Positions 41,301 to 51,814 of a DNA stretch of 64,000 nt are shown one piece after another (the first letter of the stretch is position 1; the number at the start of each line of letters is the position of its first letter). Origin of the DNA: Seminavis robusta (lineage: Eukaryota > Bacillariophyta > Bacillariophyceae > Naviculales > Naviculaceae); contig CAICTM010000014.1 in NCBI GenBank assembly GCA_903772945.1, forward strand, positions 62,001 to 126,000, written 5' to 3'. The position numbers were made by a program, and so were the translations under genes. The notes beneath the pieces are model-generated. The model made no database searches. It was given only the letters and a program-made list of their open reading frames with translations, and was not told the origin of the DNA.

Positions 41301-41855
41301 ATCGTCACTGTCATAGTCACTATGCTTCTTTTTGCCAAGGTCCTTTTCGAGATTGCTAGGAAGCACCATGACGGCCTTTTTCGTGTTGCCGTTGCGGAAA
41401 CTGCTGTGTTTCTTGAGGACGTCCAACTTGCCAGGTCCCATTTCTTGGTCTTCACTTTCCGATTTGGTACTACAGGAACTCTCTTTGCGCCCCTTTGTGT
41501 CATGGTTGCTTGCGGAGTTATTGCTGATGGAAAAGAGAGGAGCAGGGGCGCTGGACGTCTTGGGCGTAGCAACAGGGGCGTTTGTGTTGATTTGAAACAG
41601 TGGTGGCGGATTGCTGTTGCTGTTGCTGGTGTCCTTGGTGGTTGTAGACAGCGCAAAGAGCGGAGCTGGACGAGACGATGTTGCTGATGGAGGCAACGCA
41701 AACAAGGGCGGCGGAGCGCTGTCGCTGGAACTTGTCGTGGTGGCCGCGGAAGGTGCCACGGGAAAAAGAGGGGCAGGGGCCTTTGGCTTCGATGGGTCCG
41801 ACGCCGCTGGAGCCTCCGCATCTCCTCGCTCGATATCAAACAAAGCCTTCGTCAT
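38319..41855 (-). CDS. CHASE-domain hybrid histidine kinase with receiver domain
   Basis: Six exons: 40724-41855, 39338-40611, 39157-39233, 38883-39078, 38507-38802, 38319-38409, giving 1021 aa with all phases consistent. Residues 1-130 carry five copies of a PLF motif (APAPLFPVA, APPPLFALP, RPAPLFALS, PPPLFQIN, APAPLFSIS), then an acidic Ser-rich stretch. TM1 (GFIVALIVLLGVGASAAFL) and TM2 (ITFVVVGGTLVFLASVCLAL) flank a CHASE sensor domain (FERYVTAANYVHHYC; FPIHYMEPVIGNEAAIDLDY). The kinase follows: H-box DFIAHEVRNP, N-box QVILNLSRNAVKF, G1 VEDSGIGIP, F-box FAKFQESLDQ, G2 GIGLYLCKNL. The receiver has VDDDNV, phospho-Asp in DLIFVDQYM, GLSAND and IKPFP. CHASE domains bind small extracellular ligands (cytokinins in plant AHKs); the ligand here is unknown. 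A downstream HPt relay is expected but not seen in the window. Confidence 0.93.
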
Positions 41856-44800
41856 CTTGACTGCTTCTGCCTACTTTACACACTTGATAGAGAGAATTCG
41901 AAGGAATGCAACAACTTGCTAGCTAGAAAATAGCAACCTGAAGCTGTGCTTTTGAAAGCAACTGGAAGCTGATCTTGAAACTGACGATTGGGACTGTGTT
42001 ACTCTACATGTACTGGCTACGGTATAGCACGGTAGGAGCTCCAGTACTAGTAGGCTGTTGGTGCTGGGCTGTTGGGTTCGTAGCTCTAGCTAGGTGCACT
42101 TGGTAGCTGTACTTCGGAATACTAGCTACACGCCTACCTCATCAATAAGATAAATATCTAGCTAGACACAGCCACACTGAGTTGTTAGTCTTTCAAGCAG
42201 CGCAATCTCAGTATCCTTCATATCTTGTAGCTACTAGACTAGAGTAGCAGCTATGATCACATACCCTACTAACCATGCCCTCTGACAGTGACAATTCATT
42301 ACCAAAGCCTGAGAAGGAAAAGGTGCCAAGCCAAGCCAAAATTGATGAAACCAAAGATGTTGTGGTAGAGGAAGCGCCCCAAGATAGGAATATGGAGGAC
42401 TTGGATGTAGATGGTGATGTGGAAGATACCAGGTAGTGGGTACTAGATGCCCTCACTCCCTACATAGTTTTAGTATTAGCTTAGGATTTGAGACGTTGGT
42501 ACTTGTAGCTTATCTTAGACTACTGTTACTGGTTTGGGAATCTGAGTATCTTAAAAAACCTACTTATCTTAAGCAAGAGTGAGGCATGTACTAGCGCTAC
42601 AACAGCTGCTATTCACAACAATTATTGGCTGCTCCAGTGGAGGTCCAGTGGCCACGTTTGCTTCTTTTTGTGATGATGACTAGTCTTGTGTGTCATGAGG
42701 CCTGTGAGGTTTGTAACACTTGGGTAAATAATGAAATATTAAAACTTATAAAACCCTAGTCTCCCTATGGCATGAACATCTCCAAAGCAAGAAATGTCTT
42801 GAAGCCTGCTGCACGACATTCGAGCGTTAGCCGTACTGTACTGACGCCTCGAGCGAACCAGCTACTAGCGAACCCGAAGTCAACAGAAAAACCGACTGAC
42901 TATGGTACAGCGTCCAGAGCTCTATTTTAAAGAGTATTAGTCTAAAGAAAACCGTTCAGCGTAAAGTGCTATCTGCGACCAATCCCAGTAGAACGGTACG
43001 GGTTTCTTCAGACCATGAAATTGGGGGGTACGGACGAAATATTTGGTGGAAACTACTTTTGTATACTCAATACTCAACGCCAGTTTCTCTTTTGTACTCT
43101 CTTTACGGTACATGTACTCCATAGTGCTGAGTACTCCCGTGCTGGTAATGACGCGAAACTACGTTTTTGATTGGCTAAAGCAGACTGATGAACTTGATGT
43201 ACTTTATTAATGAGTCATGTACATTTAAACCGCATTCCCCCAATCGTAGAATTGAAACACTTGTGTTCCTTGGATGAGGCTTTTTGGTTGCTTTGGTTTT
43301 TGGTGGTGCGGACCCGGTATGTAAAATTATTGGTACCTGGTCCGGTGCAGTCGTACCGGACAATGCAAATTGGGGAGTCAGGTTTCTTAACAATGAGGTG
43401 ATAAAATTGATTTTTTTCCATTATTTGCTCCCAGAGTTGAGTTAGGCAAGGGAGCAAACGTACATCAACTTTATGGTTTCTTAATTAAGAGAGGCACTTT
43501 CTGGACTCAAAGCAAAAAACCTCAGGAAGTATTCCAAGGGTGCTTCCTACCCCAACTGGCCATATCTCAACGTCCGTATTTCAGCCAAAACTCAACCTTT
43601 GTCAAAAATAATTGCTTGGAAAGATAATTCCTCTTTTTGGAGAAGTCAGAACTGTCTATTTTAACTTGGACATATAGGATTTCTAGCTAGAACACCCATA
43701 TTCTAGGAGGGTAGAATTATAGGGGTGGGGAAAATCAATTTTGAGGTTTTTTCTTTTTACTAACTAATCTAAACATCCAAAATAAATAATTTTGAATTGT
43801 TTTTCTACATGCCACGTGGGGGTTATTATAGTTTCAACAGCTGTTAACATGTTGAAACCGGTACGAATGCATGTATTTTTAAAATTAATACTCTTACTGA
43901 CGGGTTCGTGGTCCGCGGCAGTCAGACGCGAGAGTCACGTGTTTGTTTCGAGATTGCGGATCAAACCTTGACACGACATACACCATTGGTTCGACATAAA
44001 CGTCCACAGCCAGCGCTTTTGTGGCTCTTTTGTTGTCTCTGCGTACCGATGTGCAAACCCTATTGCAGCGTGGCATTCTCGCCACCAGAATACCAGCAAC
44101 ACGTCGCCACCAGCTCATCATGCGGCAAGGATCTGCTTTTGAGGCAGTCGAAACCAACGACACCAAGTGATTCCCAGCAACTTTGTTAAATGCGTCGAGT
44201 CACTCTGATGAACGAGCTTCGAACTGCTAAGCCTCAGTTGGAGCCGTTTCGAGAAGTTCTTTGAGGCTCCACGAGAATGAAACGAACGATCGTGCTGCAC
44301 TGTACTAAGGAGGAGTTGAAGGATCCTATTGAATCATAGTCTCATTTCATTCTCACTTTTGCTACTAGTAGAACAAGAACTGATCCTTGAAAAAGCAGTG
44401 GCTTTCACAGCAGCTACTGGTACCGGTACCTGCTGGTGCAGAGGGCAGCCAGACACCAGTTTGGTGCAGCAAGCAACTCGCCAGCGGGTATTGCAGATTG
44501 GACTGCTGCAGCGCCGCTCTCACCTCTCACTGCATCATGTAGTAATTAGAGAGTGACTGCAGAGGGAGACTAATATGAATAGCTAGCCAATCACTTTGTC
44601 TTGGGATCCTAGCTACCGGCAGCATCGAAGCCGGGATTAAGGCATGCGAGAGCATCGCCAAGCCCATCCCACCCTGGCAAATAAATGGTGGGCGGTGGGA
44701 AATGGGATAGAAAAACCAGGTAGCTGGCCAGCTGCTACTAGTACTCGTACCGGTACTGGTAGCGAGTCTGAGTCAGTGAGGTTCTGCAAAATCCTGGGGT

Positions 44801-45856
44801 TGAAAAAATAAATAAATACATGTATCCTCAACATGCCCCAAAGTGCTGTATAGTGATCTGGCAAACGAGCCTTCCTTCGCCACTCCACGTTCTTTTCGGC
44901 TGTTCTTTCCTCCTTGTGTACTCAAAATAGGACCCAGAGTCCATTTGGAGCTTCCCATCTGGCTCACACCGGGGATCCAAACTCACTTGCGTCACTGTTT
45001 ACTTTAAAAGAATCTGGCCATGAGCATAAAAGAATAGTGTCAGGAAAATGCCTCTCCGGTACTCTTTTCTTTTCTCTCTAAATGTTTCAACAGGCGTAAT
45101 GCTCTCATCGATTTCTGCGATACTTCTGTGATTTCCACTCATCTTTAAGAACCCATGGCCATTTAGTTTGCAGAAAAACAAAGTAAACTGAACTGACTGT
45201 GTCACACGGCTGACCAGTTAGGCAAGACAATCTAGACTAACTAAGAAGATAGGACATCCAAGAGAGACTACGGTAGCTAGGTGTCATCCTTCGTGACAAT
45301 TCCCATTGAAACGAGCACAATTTAGCAAACAAGTACTGATAGTTTTTTGATGTCCCGTAACAAGCATTCCGTGTCATGGGTTCCGTCGCCGGGTATCCGT
45401 GCCTCATGCTTTGTCTTCTCTAGATAGATAACTTGTCATGGCTACGGCAGCTAGCCGAAGTCAATGTTGCATACACATGAGTTGCTTCCATCACAAAAGG
45501 AAGAAGCTCGGAACAGACCGGCAAGCCTGCAACTTTGAGTTTTTGTGAAGGTACAAGAGGGAGGTCAAGCACACGAGAAAACTATGTATCTTAAAATTAA
45601 GGTGAAAAGTTGGCTCCCACTGACGTGGAAGTAGCTTTCCTTCGCAGCTTGGCAGTTGAAGCTAGTTGAAGCAGGAGAGATCGACGTATTGCACTACGTT
45701 GAAGAGAACGAAGGGCTCGGAGAACCGCAAATGGAAGGCGAAGCAATTCCAAGACATGCAATGGGGCAGCTCCCCAGCAACACAGCAGCCACCCCTCAGG
45801 ACAACCATACTCAAACATAAACATAGAGAGCAACTATAGGACTGACAAGACGAGAT
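41856..45856. other. 4-kb gene-poor region
   Basis: Apart from a possible 53-codon frame at 42275, I find no supportable gene. Notable contents are CTAGCTA and GTAC-rich runs (42000-42180, 42830-42870, 44410-44425, 44740-44760), an AT-rich patch at about 43380-43880, and short open frames on both strands (43215-43457, 43894-44189) without recognisable domains. The patch could be old transposon sequence, but I see no inverted ends. I saw no tRNA-like cloverleaf. Confidence 0.45.
42275..42436 (+). CDS. Possible 53-aa acidic peptide or first exon
   Basis: From an ATG in good context (aaccATGCCC) the frame reads MPSDSDNSLPKPEKEKVPSQ and continues acidic (VVVEEAPQDRN, MEDLDVDGDVED) to a TAG at 42434-42436. 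The composition is biased like a disordered protein N-terminus. The stop lies in ACCAG|GTAGTGGG, which could be a splice donor, so this may be the first exon of a gene whose other exons I cannot find, or a stranded exon copy. Confidence 0.3.
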   Translation: MPSDSDNSLPKPEKEKVPSQAKIDETKDVVVEEAPQDRNMEDLDVDGDVEDTR

Positions 45857-47750
45857 ATGAGCAATCAACCGAACACAGATGCTTCCAATAGCACTGAAGA
45901 GGACAATATGCAGCAGAACGAGACAGCTATCGACGTCCAGGCTGCCCTTCAAGAAGCCCTTGCAATGGCTTCAACACCCAACAATCCTCTCCTCGCTTCC
46001 CTATTGGGGAATCAACAGCAACGGCCTCCTCTTCGACCACAGCCAAATCCCCAGCAGCATGCAGTGGAGCTTCCCCAACAACAACAGGTCCTCCAGCGTC
46101 CGCCGCCCCGATCGCAGCAGCAAGAGGGCTCACACAATTCACACTTGCATAGCATTCAAGCCTTGCTTTCGCTCCAGCAACCGAGACTAGATTCATTACA
46201 AGCACAGTCACAAAATATGCAGAATTTTGCAACCGCGAGACCCCATCGAATTGGTAGCTTGCCTTCTACAGAGGGTTCCAATTTCGCATCGCGGTCGTCT
46301 GCTGATACAATGGCAGCAGCGCACGCCTCCGGGGGCGAAACGACACCTCATGTTGCTCGAGCGGACCACCAGCAGCTAATTCAGCGATTCTCTGCTCTTC
46401 TTCAGGCACCCTTACCAGCTCCAGGCCCGAGTCCGCCGGAACGGCAACGTGCTTCTGCCCAGCAACCAAATCAACCCTCGTTGCAACCTTATCCGCAACA
46501 ACAGTCCAGCAACCCCGTTGCACGAGCTTCAAGCAGCGCCCCCCAGAATGTTTTCGACGGGACTGAAGAACCATTGGCACTAATAAATGCAAGCATGCCA
46601 TCATCCGCATTTCCCCTGGCGAACGCAGCTCAACAGGTTGCCACCTTCTTGCGAACGAATCCTGAAATGCTTAACGATGCACAGGATGTGCTGCGGCAAG
46701 CGATTGACACGCTGCGGCATGGAGATCTTGGCCTGGAGCAACTGAGCGCCTCTGAAGCAGCTTCATCAAGTCAGGGACCTAACAATGATGCAATGGAAAC
46801 ATTAATGGCACAGATTCCGCAGCAAAACCTATTGGCTGATCTACAAACACAGCTGGCAGCGGCCGCGCCCCTTGCAAGCAGTAACCCCGACGTCGCCACA
46901 CCACAGCAGCCACCAAACAGCTTGCCATTTCAACAGTGGCTGCAAGCCCAAGCCACCCTCCAGCATCCAACATCGCAGCAGGCCACGGGCGAGGACGCTG
47001 GCAGAAGTCTTAGGCCTGACCCCGCGCAAGTAAGATCTTTGTCCTTCAGTAATGTGTTGACAGGGGAATTTCCTCCTGCAGCCGCTGCCCCATCGTCTGC
47101 TCCAAGTTCAGTCGCTGGTGGAGGCGGTGAGTCAGTGGCAACTACACAGTCAAAAGCAACATCGGGATCCGCAGAAGGGAAGAAGCCCCGGGGACGGTCA
47201 GCCGCCTTCCCTCGCAAACTTTATCAAATGCTAATGGACCTCGAAAATCAAGAAGGAGGAAAAGAAATTGCCTCCTTCTTGCTACCCCACGGAAGAGCGT
47301 AAGTCCAAACCTCATTTTCCATTTTGGTTCAAGGTCCGTTGTTCATAAACTCATTTCTTTTGTCTTTCGTTGCGTGTCATGTCTCTTGACTCTCTTGACA
47401 GCTTTCGAGTCCACAAGCCCAAGGAGTTTACCCAAGACGTGATGCCCCAGTACTTCAAAATGGGGTCCTGGACGAGTTTCCAGCGGCAACTCAATCTCTA
47501 CGACTTTCAACGCATCACAGAAGGACCAGAACGAGACGCCTATTATCATGAGTGGTTTGTTCGAGGTCAGCCCGAGCAATGCAAACGTATCAAACGCAAC
47601 AAGGCGAAGAGCTTGACTAGGGCAAAGCAACAAGAGCGGCTTCGGGAATATGAGAAAGCAAAGGAGGCGGATGTTGCTTTCGATGCTAGTGATGATCATG
47701 AAGATATGGAGGACGATGAAATGGACGAAGGTGGTCAGCTAGGGATCTAA
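45857..47750 (+). CDS. Heat-shock-factor-type transcription factor with C-terminal DNA-binding domain
   Basis: Two exons, 45857-47298 and 47402-47750, with a 103-bp GT-AG intron, encode 596 aa. The first 430 residues are Gln/Pro/Ala/Ser-rich and disordered (LQEALAMASTPNNPLLASLL, PQQQQVLQRPPPRSQQQ), a composition common in activation domains. The DNA-binding domain occupies about 450-550: AAFPRKLYQMLMDLENQ, HGRAFRVHKPKEF, VMPQYFKMGSWTSFQRQLNL and YDFQRI, matching the HSF winged helix (recognition helix SFQRQLNLYDF). The intron splits GRA|F inside this domain. A Lys-rich stretch and an acidic tail (DDHEDMEDDEMDEGG) end the protein. HSF-type factors bind nGAAn repeats and are strongly expanded in diatoms. 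The C-terminal placement of the domain is unusual against classical HSFs. I see no clear leucine-zipper oligomerisation region after it. Confidence 0.9.
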
Positions 47751-48493
47751 GGGAAAGTCCTCATGGCGCCATTAGCATCCTCTGTAGGCTTTTGGCATGA
47801 TGTTGTACTGGATCTTGGTTTAGCTATTGGCAATGGAGGAGGCGGAAAGCACAGATACATTTGCTTCCTGCTTCCAACTGAAGGGGCAGGGAACATGCAC
47901 GGGAACATGCTGATACGGAAATTGCTACAGATATTGGGTGAGATTGAACCAACAATGGTAAAGAGTGCCTGAGGTCGAAATTGCGTGCTTTAAGATGCGT
48001 TTTTCAGCGTTAAAACTTGCCCATCGAGGGAGCACACAGCCAGCAAAGCTGCAGAAGAATCTCGAAAAGGGGCTCCATTGCGCAGTCGCAAAAGTTAGCA
48101 GATAGAATGATGCTTGAATAGCCAATGATACTGTTGGATTGGGTTCATGACCAAAGCTCAAGGCCCAAAGCTCCATGCTAAGTACGGATAACCCTGGAGC
48201 TTTGCTAGCTAGTCCTTGACTGCGCACATTTAATTGATCTTTGAGCGGTCTTTGCAGATTTGCTCAGGCGTCGCATTTCTCGTTTTGCCGCATCCAAGGG
48301 CCGGTAACGAAAGATTCGGTTCGATTCGTTTTGACAACTAACTCTGGTGCAAACCAGTATATTCTACTAAAAAAACCAACAAGACCACTACAAGTGGGCA
48401 CCCCTGGTGTTGATTGCAGTCTATGGTTCTTTCTCTTGCTAATTTTGGCTAGAAAGAATCTTCCTCCAACAAAGTTCGTTCCAATGGTTGTTG
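47751..48493. other. Convergent intergenic region, no gene seen
   Basis: This is 3' flank for the HSF-type gene and the broken methyltransferase. Short frames at 47763-47972 and 48241-48534 have no recognisable domains. GATTCGGTTCGATTCG at about 48312-48327 resembles the GATTCGATTC runs elsewhere in the window. Confidence 0.35.
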
Positions 48494-49870
48494 TCACTCC
48501 CTTTTGTTTGGTGGCAAACATGGCTCAAATCTAACACCCAAGGGACCTGTGAATACCCGAGGATCCATAATATTGCCTCCCGATGCTCCCTCTGTGCCCA
48601 CAGAGAACACCACCGGTATCAAACCTGCCATATCGACAAACGTCCCTAGCAACCAGGCCACAACCTTTTCATTGTGATCTTTGGACAAAGAACACATGGA
48701 ATATACCATGGTTCCACCAGGCATGAGGAGCCGAAATCCCGTGGCTGCCAAAAACAACTGCCAATTGTTTTTGCAGTTCTACCAGTTTGGAGAGTTCTGA
48801 AGCATTTGTTAGCGTGGGCGCCACTGCACCGTTCACAGCGTTCAGTTGTTGGCAATGTGCTTGAGGGATCCATCTGTACTGCATTCAACATCCACCAGGA
48901 CGCGGTCAAAAAGTTTAGCTTTCCAGGGTTGATGTTTTGCTGTTGCCTCTCTTCTTGGTGCTGAATCATCCACCTGGTGGCTGTTATTGGCAAATGGTTG
49001 CGGCTGATGACGATCGTCACAATCAAAGTCCATAGTAGCCAGAGATTTGAGGTGCTTTCGTTCCCCGGCACGGGCACTTTTGTCCATGCATTTGCGGTTT
49101 CCGCCTGTTTCCTCCAAGGCTGCCTGAGAATCAAAGATGAGCTTTGGGAGCTGTTGATTTTCATTGGACGGTTGGACAAAGGTTGTTCCATCGGCACAAT
49201 AGAGTCTCATTCGGATTTTTTGCTCTTTTGCGTGGTTGGATTGTTGCTTTGGCACAGAAATTTCTGTAGTGGCCTCATCAGTCTGTTGCTGTGTGATTGG
49301 AAAATGATCCTTTTGTTGAATCTTTTTGCAAATGGCAATTTGACGTTCCGATACAACCGCACCCACTACGACAGCGGAACTTGGTTGCTGTGATGCATGT
49401 GGGAGAAAGTCGGCGATCGCACATAGTTTGAGTCCCGGAGCACAACAGATCCAATACACGAAATGGTTCTGCTCTGGTTGTCCGACGATTGTTGTTTGAT
49501 TCATCCGCTCTGTTTTTGTCATATCTATCTGACAGCAAAGCCCCTACGGCGGCACCCAAGCTCACATCCATCCCGTAAATGCGACCCTCCTGATAACATG
49601 GGGACTGCACCAACCGGAAATTTCCTGGTAGTACATAAAAACCAAGCTTGTCATCTAACCATGGAATTGGGATGGTATCACATGACACAACATCTGAAGA
49701 TGAAGACAAAGATGAAGCAAGCTCCTCCTAATAAATGGAGCCAAAATTGAGCGACTTTGGTGTTTCATTGAATCACGTTGAAAAAGAACACACCTTGAGA
49801 CGCCTTAGTGTTTCCTCTGGGTCGAACCGGGGATTCAATCGAACAAAGCGAGAAGCAAACGGCCCATCCC
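48494..49870 (-). pseudogene. NSUN-type RNA m5C methyltransferase, frame-broken
   Basis: Read on the minus strand, successive frames carry an NSUN/RsmB-family enzyme in order: FVRLNPRFDPEETLRRLK (about 49870-49794), a 66-bp GT-AG intron (49728-49793), then VLPGNFRLVQSPCYQEGRIY and PFRVLDL, CCAPGLKLCAIADFL (SAM-binding motif I), VVGAVVSERQIAICKK, RVLVDVECSTDGSLKH (catalytic motif IV), ASELSKLVELQKQ, and GFRLLMPGGTMVYSMCSLSK (motif VI, second Cys). These lie in three frames, with changes near 49445, 48850 and 48770, none at splice sites. As read the gene is broken, though each block is well preserved, so either it decayed recently or the assembly has indel errors. NSUN enzymes methylate C5 of cytosine in rRNA or tRNA; VEC-x-TDGS in place of the usual PCT/S resembles the NSUN3/4 or plant-like branch only loosely. 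Confidence 0.75.
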
Positions 49871-50463
49871 CGGTTGCACCGGTTTCATCATTCTGGCTCT
49901 TGTTGTCAACCAAGCGATCAATGTCAAGCCATGTGTCGTGTAGAAGCTTCTCAGGTCATCCGATATCAGAGGGGAGAAGGGTTGGTGTCCTCGGTTGCAA
50001 AAGTTGTGGTTTCCTTGTCCATGCTCCACCCTCACTCGCTTTTCTCTGAGAGTGGGTTAGTTGGGTTGTTTCAAATTAGACGTGGATATTACTATGCGGC
50101 TAGAGGTGACTGTGGGGGGTGAACGAGGTCGGGGGCAGCAGTTTCTAAGTTGTTGGGTGTGGTTGTGGTTTTCTTGGGTTTCTCTGCTTGGCGGCAGTTT
50201 TGTATAAATCTTTGAAACTTGCTTTTTGGGGACAAAGCATTAATCAACCATGTTGACCACATCATCATGCAGCACTTCCTCGGGAACCTTCTTTAGGATC
50301 CAGTTCAGATCCTTGTGGGCGAAGGAAAACTTCGTCATGCATGCATGTCAACATTGCAACGATCCTGCGCTGGCGTAACAGCACAGCATTGCGCAGCAAG
50401 TGGCCAATGATCTGACTAAACCACCGTGCCTACAATTTTCATCAGCCATCTTGGTTGGAGACA
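49871..50463. promoter_or_regulatory. Divergent intergenic region, NSUN-like pseudogene / plastid protein gene
   Basis: The left end may still hold N-terminal codons of the methyltransferase (for example HDTWLDIDRLVDNKSQ at about 49,895-49,945 on minus). The rest should be promoter DNA for the plastid protein. No separate gene is recognised. Confidence 0.35.
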
Positions 50464-51462
50464 ATGGCTCCAGTTGTTCCCAAATATCTACTACCGCTAC
50501 TCCTTGCTCTTCTGCAACGGTATCATGTTGCTGCATTTATGGAACCAATTCCGAGGGTCTCTGCTATAGAGTCCTCCACAAAGTCCCAACTGCACGCCGC
50601 TAAGCTCGACCCAAATATCGATAACTCGGAAGAAATTCAAACTCGTCGAGGTGCCCTGACTTTGCTGGCGAGCAGCGCTCTGCTCTGGACCGGAACAGCC
50701 ACCAACGCCAATGCGTATGAAAAAACCTTCCCCGTGGAATTGGACACCCTGGATGCCGATCCTCGAACACCTCGAGAACGAGCCTTGCAACAACCGACAA
50801 AACCCAAAGCGTCACCTGCTGCCGACCCCATTGAATTGGGACTCGGTGCAGTGCTCTGGGGTGGAGCTCTCTGGCTCTTGACGGGATCTCGATCCAATCC
50901 ACTGGCCACGCCATTGGCAAATGTTTTGTATTCTGCCGACAAAGAAGAATGGTTACAAGATCGCAATGAAGGGCTTTTTGCAGCATTGCCGGCACCCTTG
51001 TTGGCATTGTTGGGGATTGTCTTTTGCGCTCTGGGATTGGCAATCCACTTTGTGGCCATTCAATTGGCTGATGGATCGATGGATATTAGTCTACAACTGG
51101 CAGGAGTATTATTAATTGGTGGTGGTTCTTTGGAAATTGGACGAATTGCCAGTGGGGAAAAGAAACAGACAAGGGATGACTTTGATCGTGACACTCTGCT
51201 GGAACAAGACTTCCAAGAGTTTGCGGAAAATAGATTGAAGCTCGGTGGCAATTGCCACCGCAGCGAGGTCGTGCAAGCATTTCGACGGTATCATGCTAAG
51301 TACAGACAAGCCGACAATCCTGAATTTCCTTTGAATGATTTGGAAATTGAACAACTGTTGCGACAATGGAATCAAAAGAATGCTGGAGCCCAGACCAGTG
51401 CGGCAGGATTCTATACTGGCATTCAAATCAATGCTGAAGCTGATGTTTTTGTACAGCGATAG
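50464..51462 (+). CDS. Plastid-targeted, probably thylakoid membrane protein of unknown function
   Basis: The ATG at 50464 begins a 332-aa precursor. Residues 1-23 form a signal peptide (YLLPLLLALLQRYHVAAF) ending at Ala-Ala-Phe, the cleavage motif with an aromatic +1 residue that directs diatom proteins into the complex plastid. A transit-peptide-like stretch follows. Then comes a twin-arginine signal, TRRGALTLLASSALLW, ending ATNANA|YEK (about 62-87), typical of Tat export into the thylakoid lumen. The mature part has two or three hydrophobic segments (ELGLGAVLWGGALWLLTGS, LLALLGIVFCALGLAIHFVA, LAGVLLIGGGSLEIG) and a soluble acidic/basic C-terminus (about 230-332) with FRRYHAKYRQADNPEFPLND. 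No family is recognised; a role at the thylakoid membrane is inferred from targeting and helices alone. Confidence 0.82.
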   Translation: MAPVVPKYLLPLLLALLQRYHVAAFMEPIPRVSAIESSTKSQLHAAKLDPNIDNSEEIQTRRGALTLLASSALLWTGTATNANAYEKTFPVELDTLDADPRTPRERALQQPTKPKASPAADPIELGLGAVLWGGALWLLTGSRSNPLATPLANVLYSADKEEWLQDRNEGLFAALPAPLLALLGIVFCALGLAIHFVAIQLADGSMDISLQLAGVLLIGGGSLEIGRIASGEKKQTRDDFDRDTLLEQDFQEFAENRLKLGGNCHRSEVVQAFRRYHAKYRQADNPEFPLNDLEIEQLLRQWNQKNAGAQTSAAGFYTGIQINAEADVFVQR

Positions 51463-51814
51463 AGCAAAAGCATGCCATAGAGATGGCAACAGAGATAGCA
51501 AATTAGTTAGAGAAGAGGGGGAATGATCGAGGAAGGTTGCGCACATTTAGCCGGCCCCAAGGACCCTCTCAACATATGCAAGTTTTGTGTCGCAGCCACA
51601 CCCACCCGCTACGTGGCAACAAAACTATTTCTTTTTAAAAGGATATCAATAAGGATGTCTAGTTTGAGTTTTCCTTCTATGTGACCGTTTATTCTAAGTT
51701 TGCTTGTGAATCCGCTCAAAGTTTATTCGAATCGTTCTATGTTACAGTTTACAGTTTATTCAAAGTTCGTGTATGGGTTTGTGTATATGAAGTGTTCCGT
51801 CAAGCTGCTCCCAC
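51463..51814. other. Convergent 3' intergenic region
   Basis: This AT-rich spacer between the plastid-protein gene and the small acidic protein has repeated GTTTATTC(A/T)AA-type words at about 51685-51765. No gene is seen. Confidence 0.35.

Noticed and set aside
43215-43457. Minus-strand 80-codon frame as a transposase remnant
   Set aside because: I could not identify any transposase motif, and no inverted ends or target duplication are visible.
43908-44189. Overlapping frames on both strands near 44 kb as a gene
   Set aside because: There is no domain, no splice partner and no coding bias that favours one strand.
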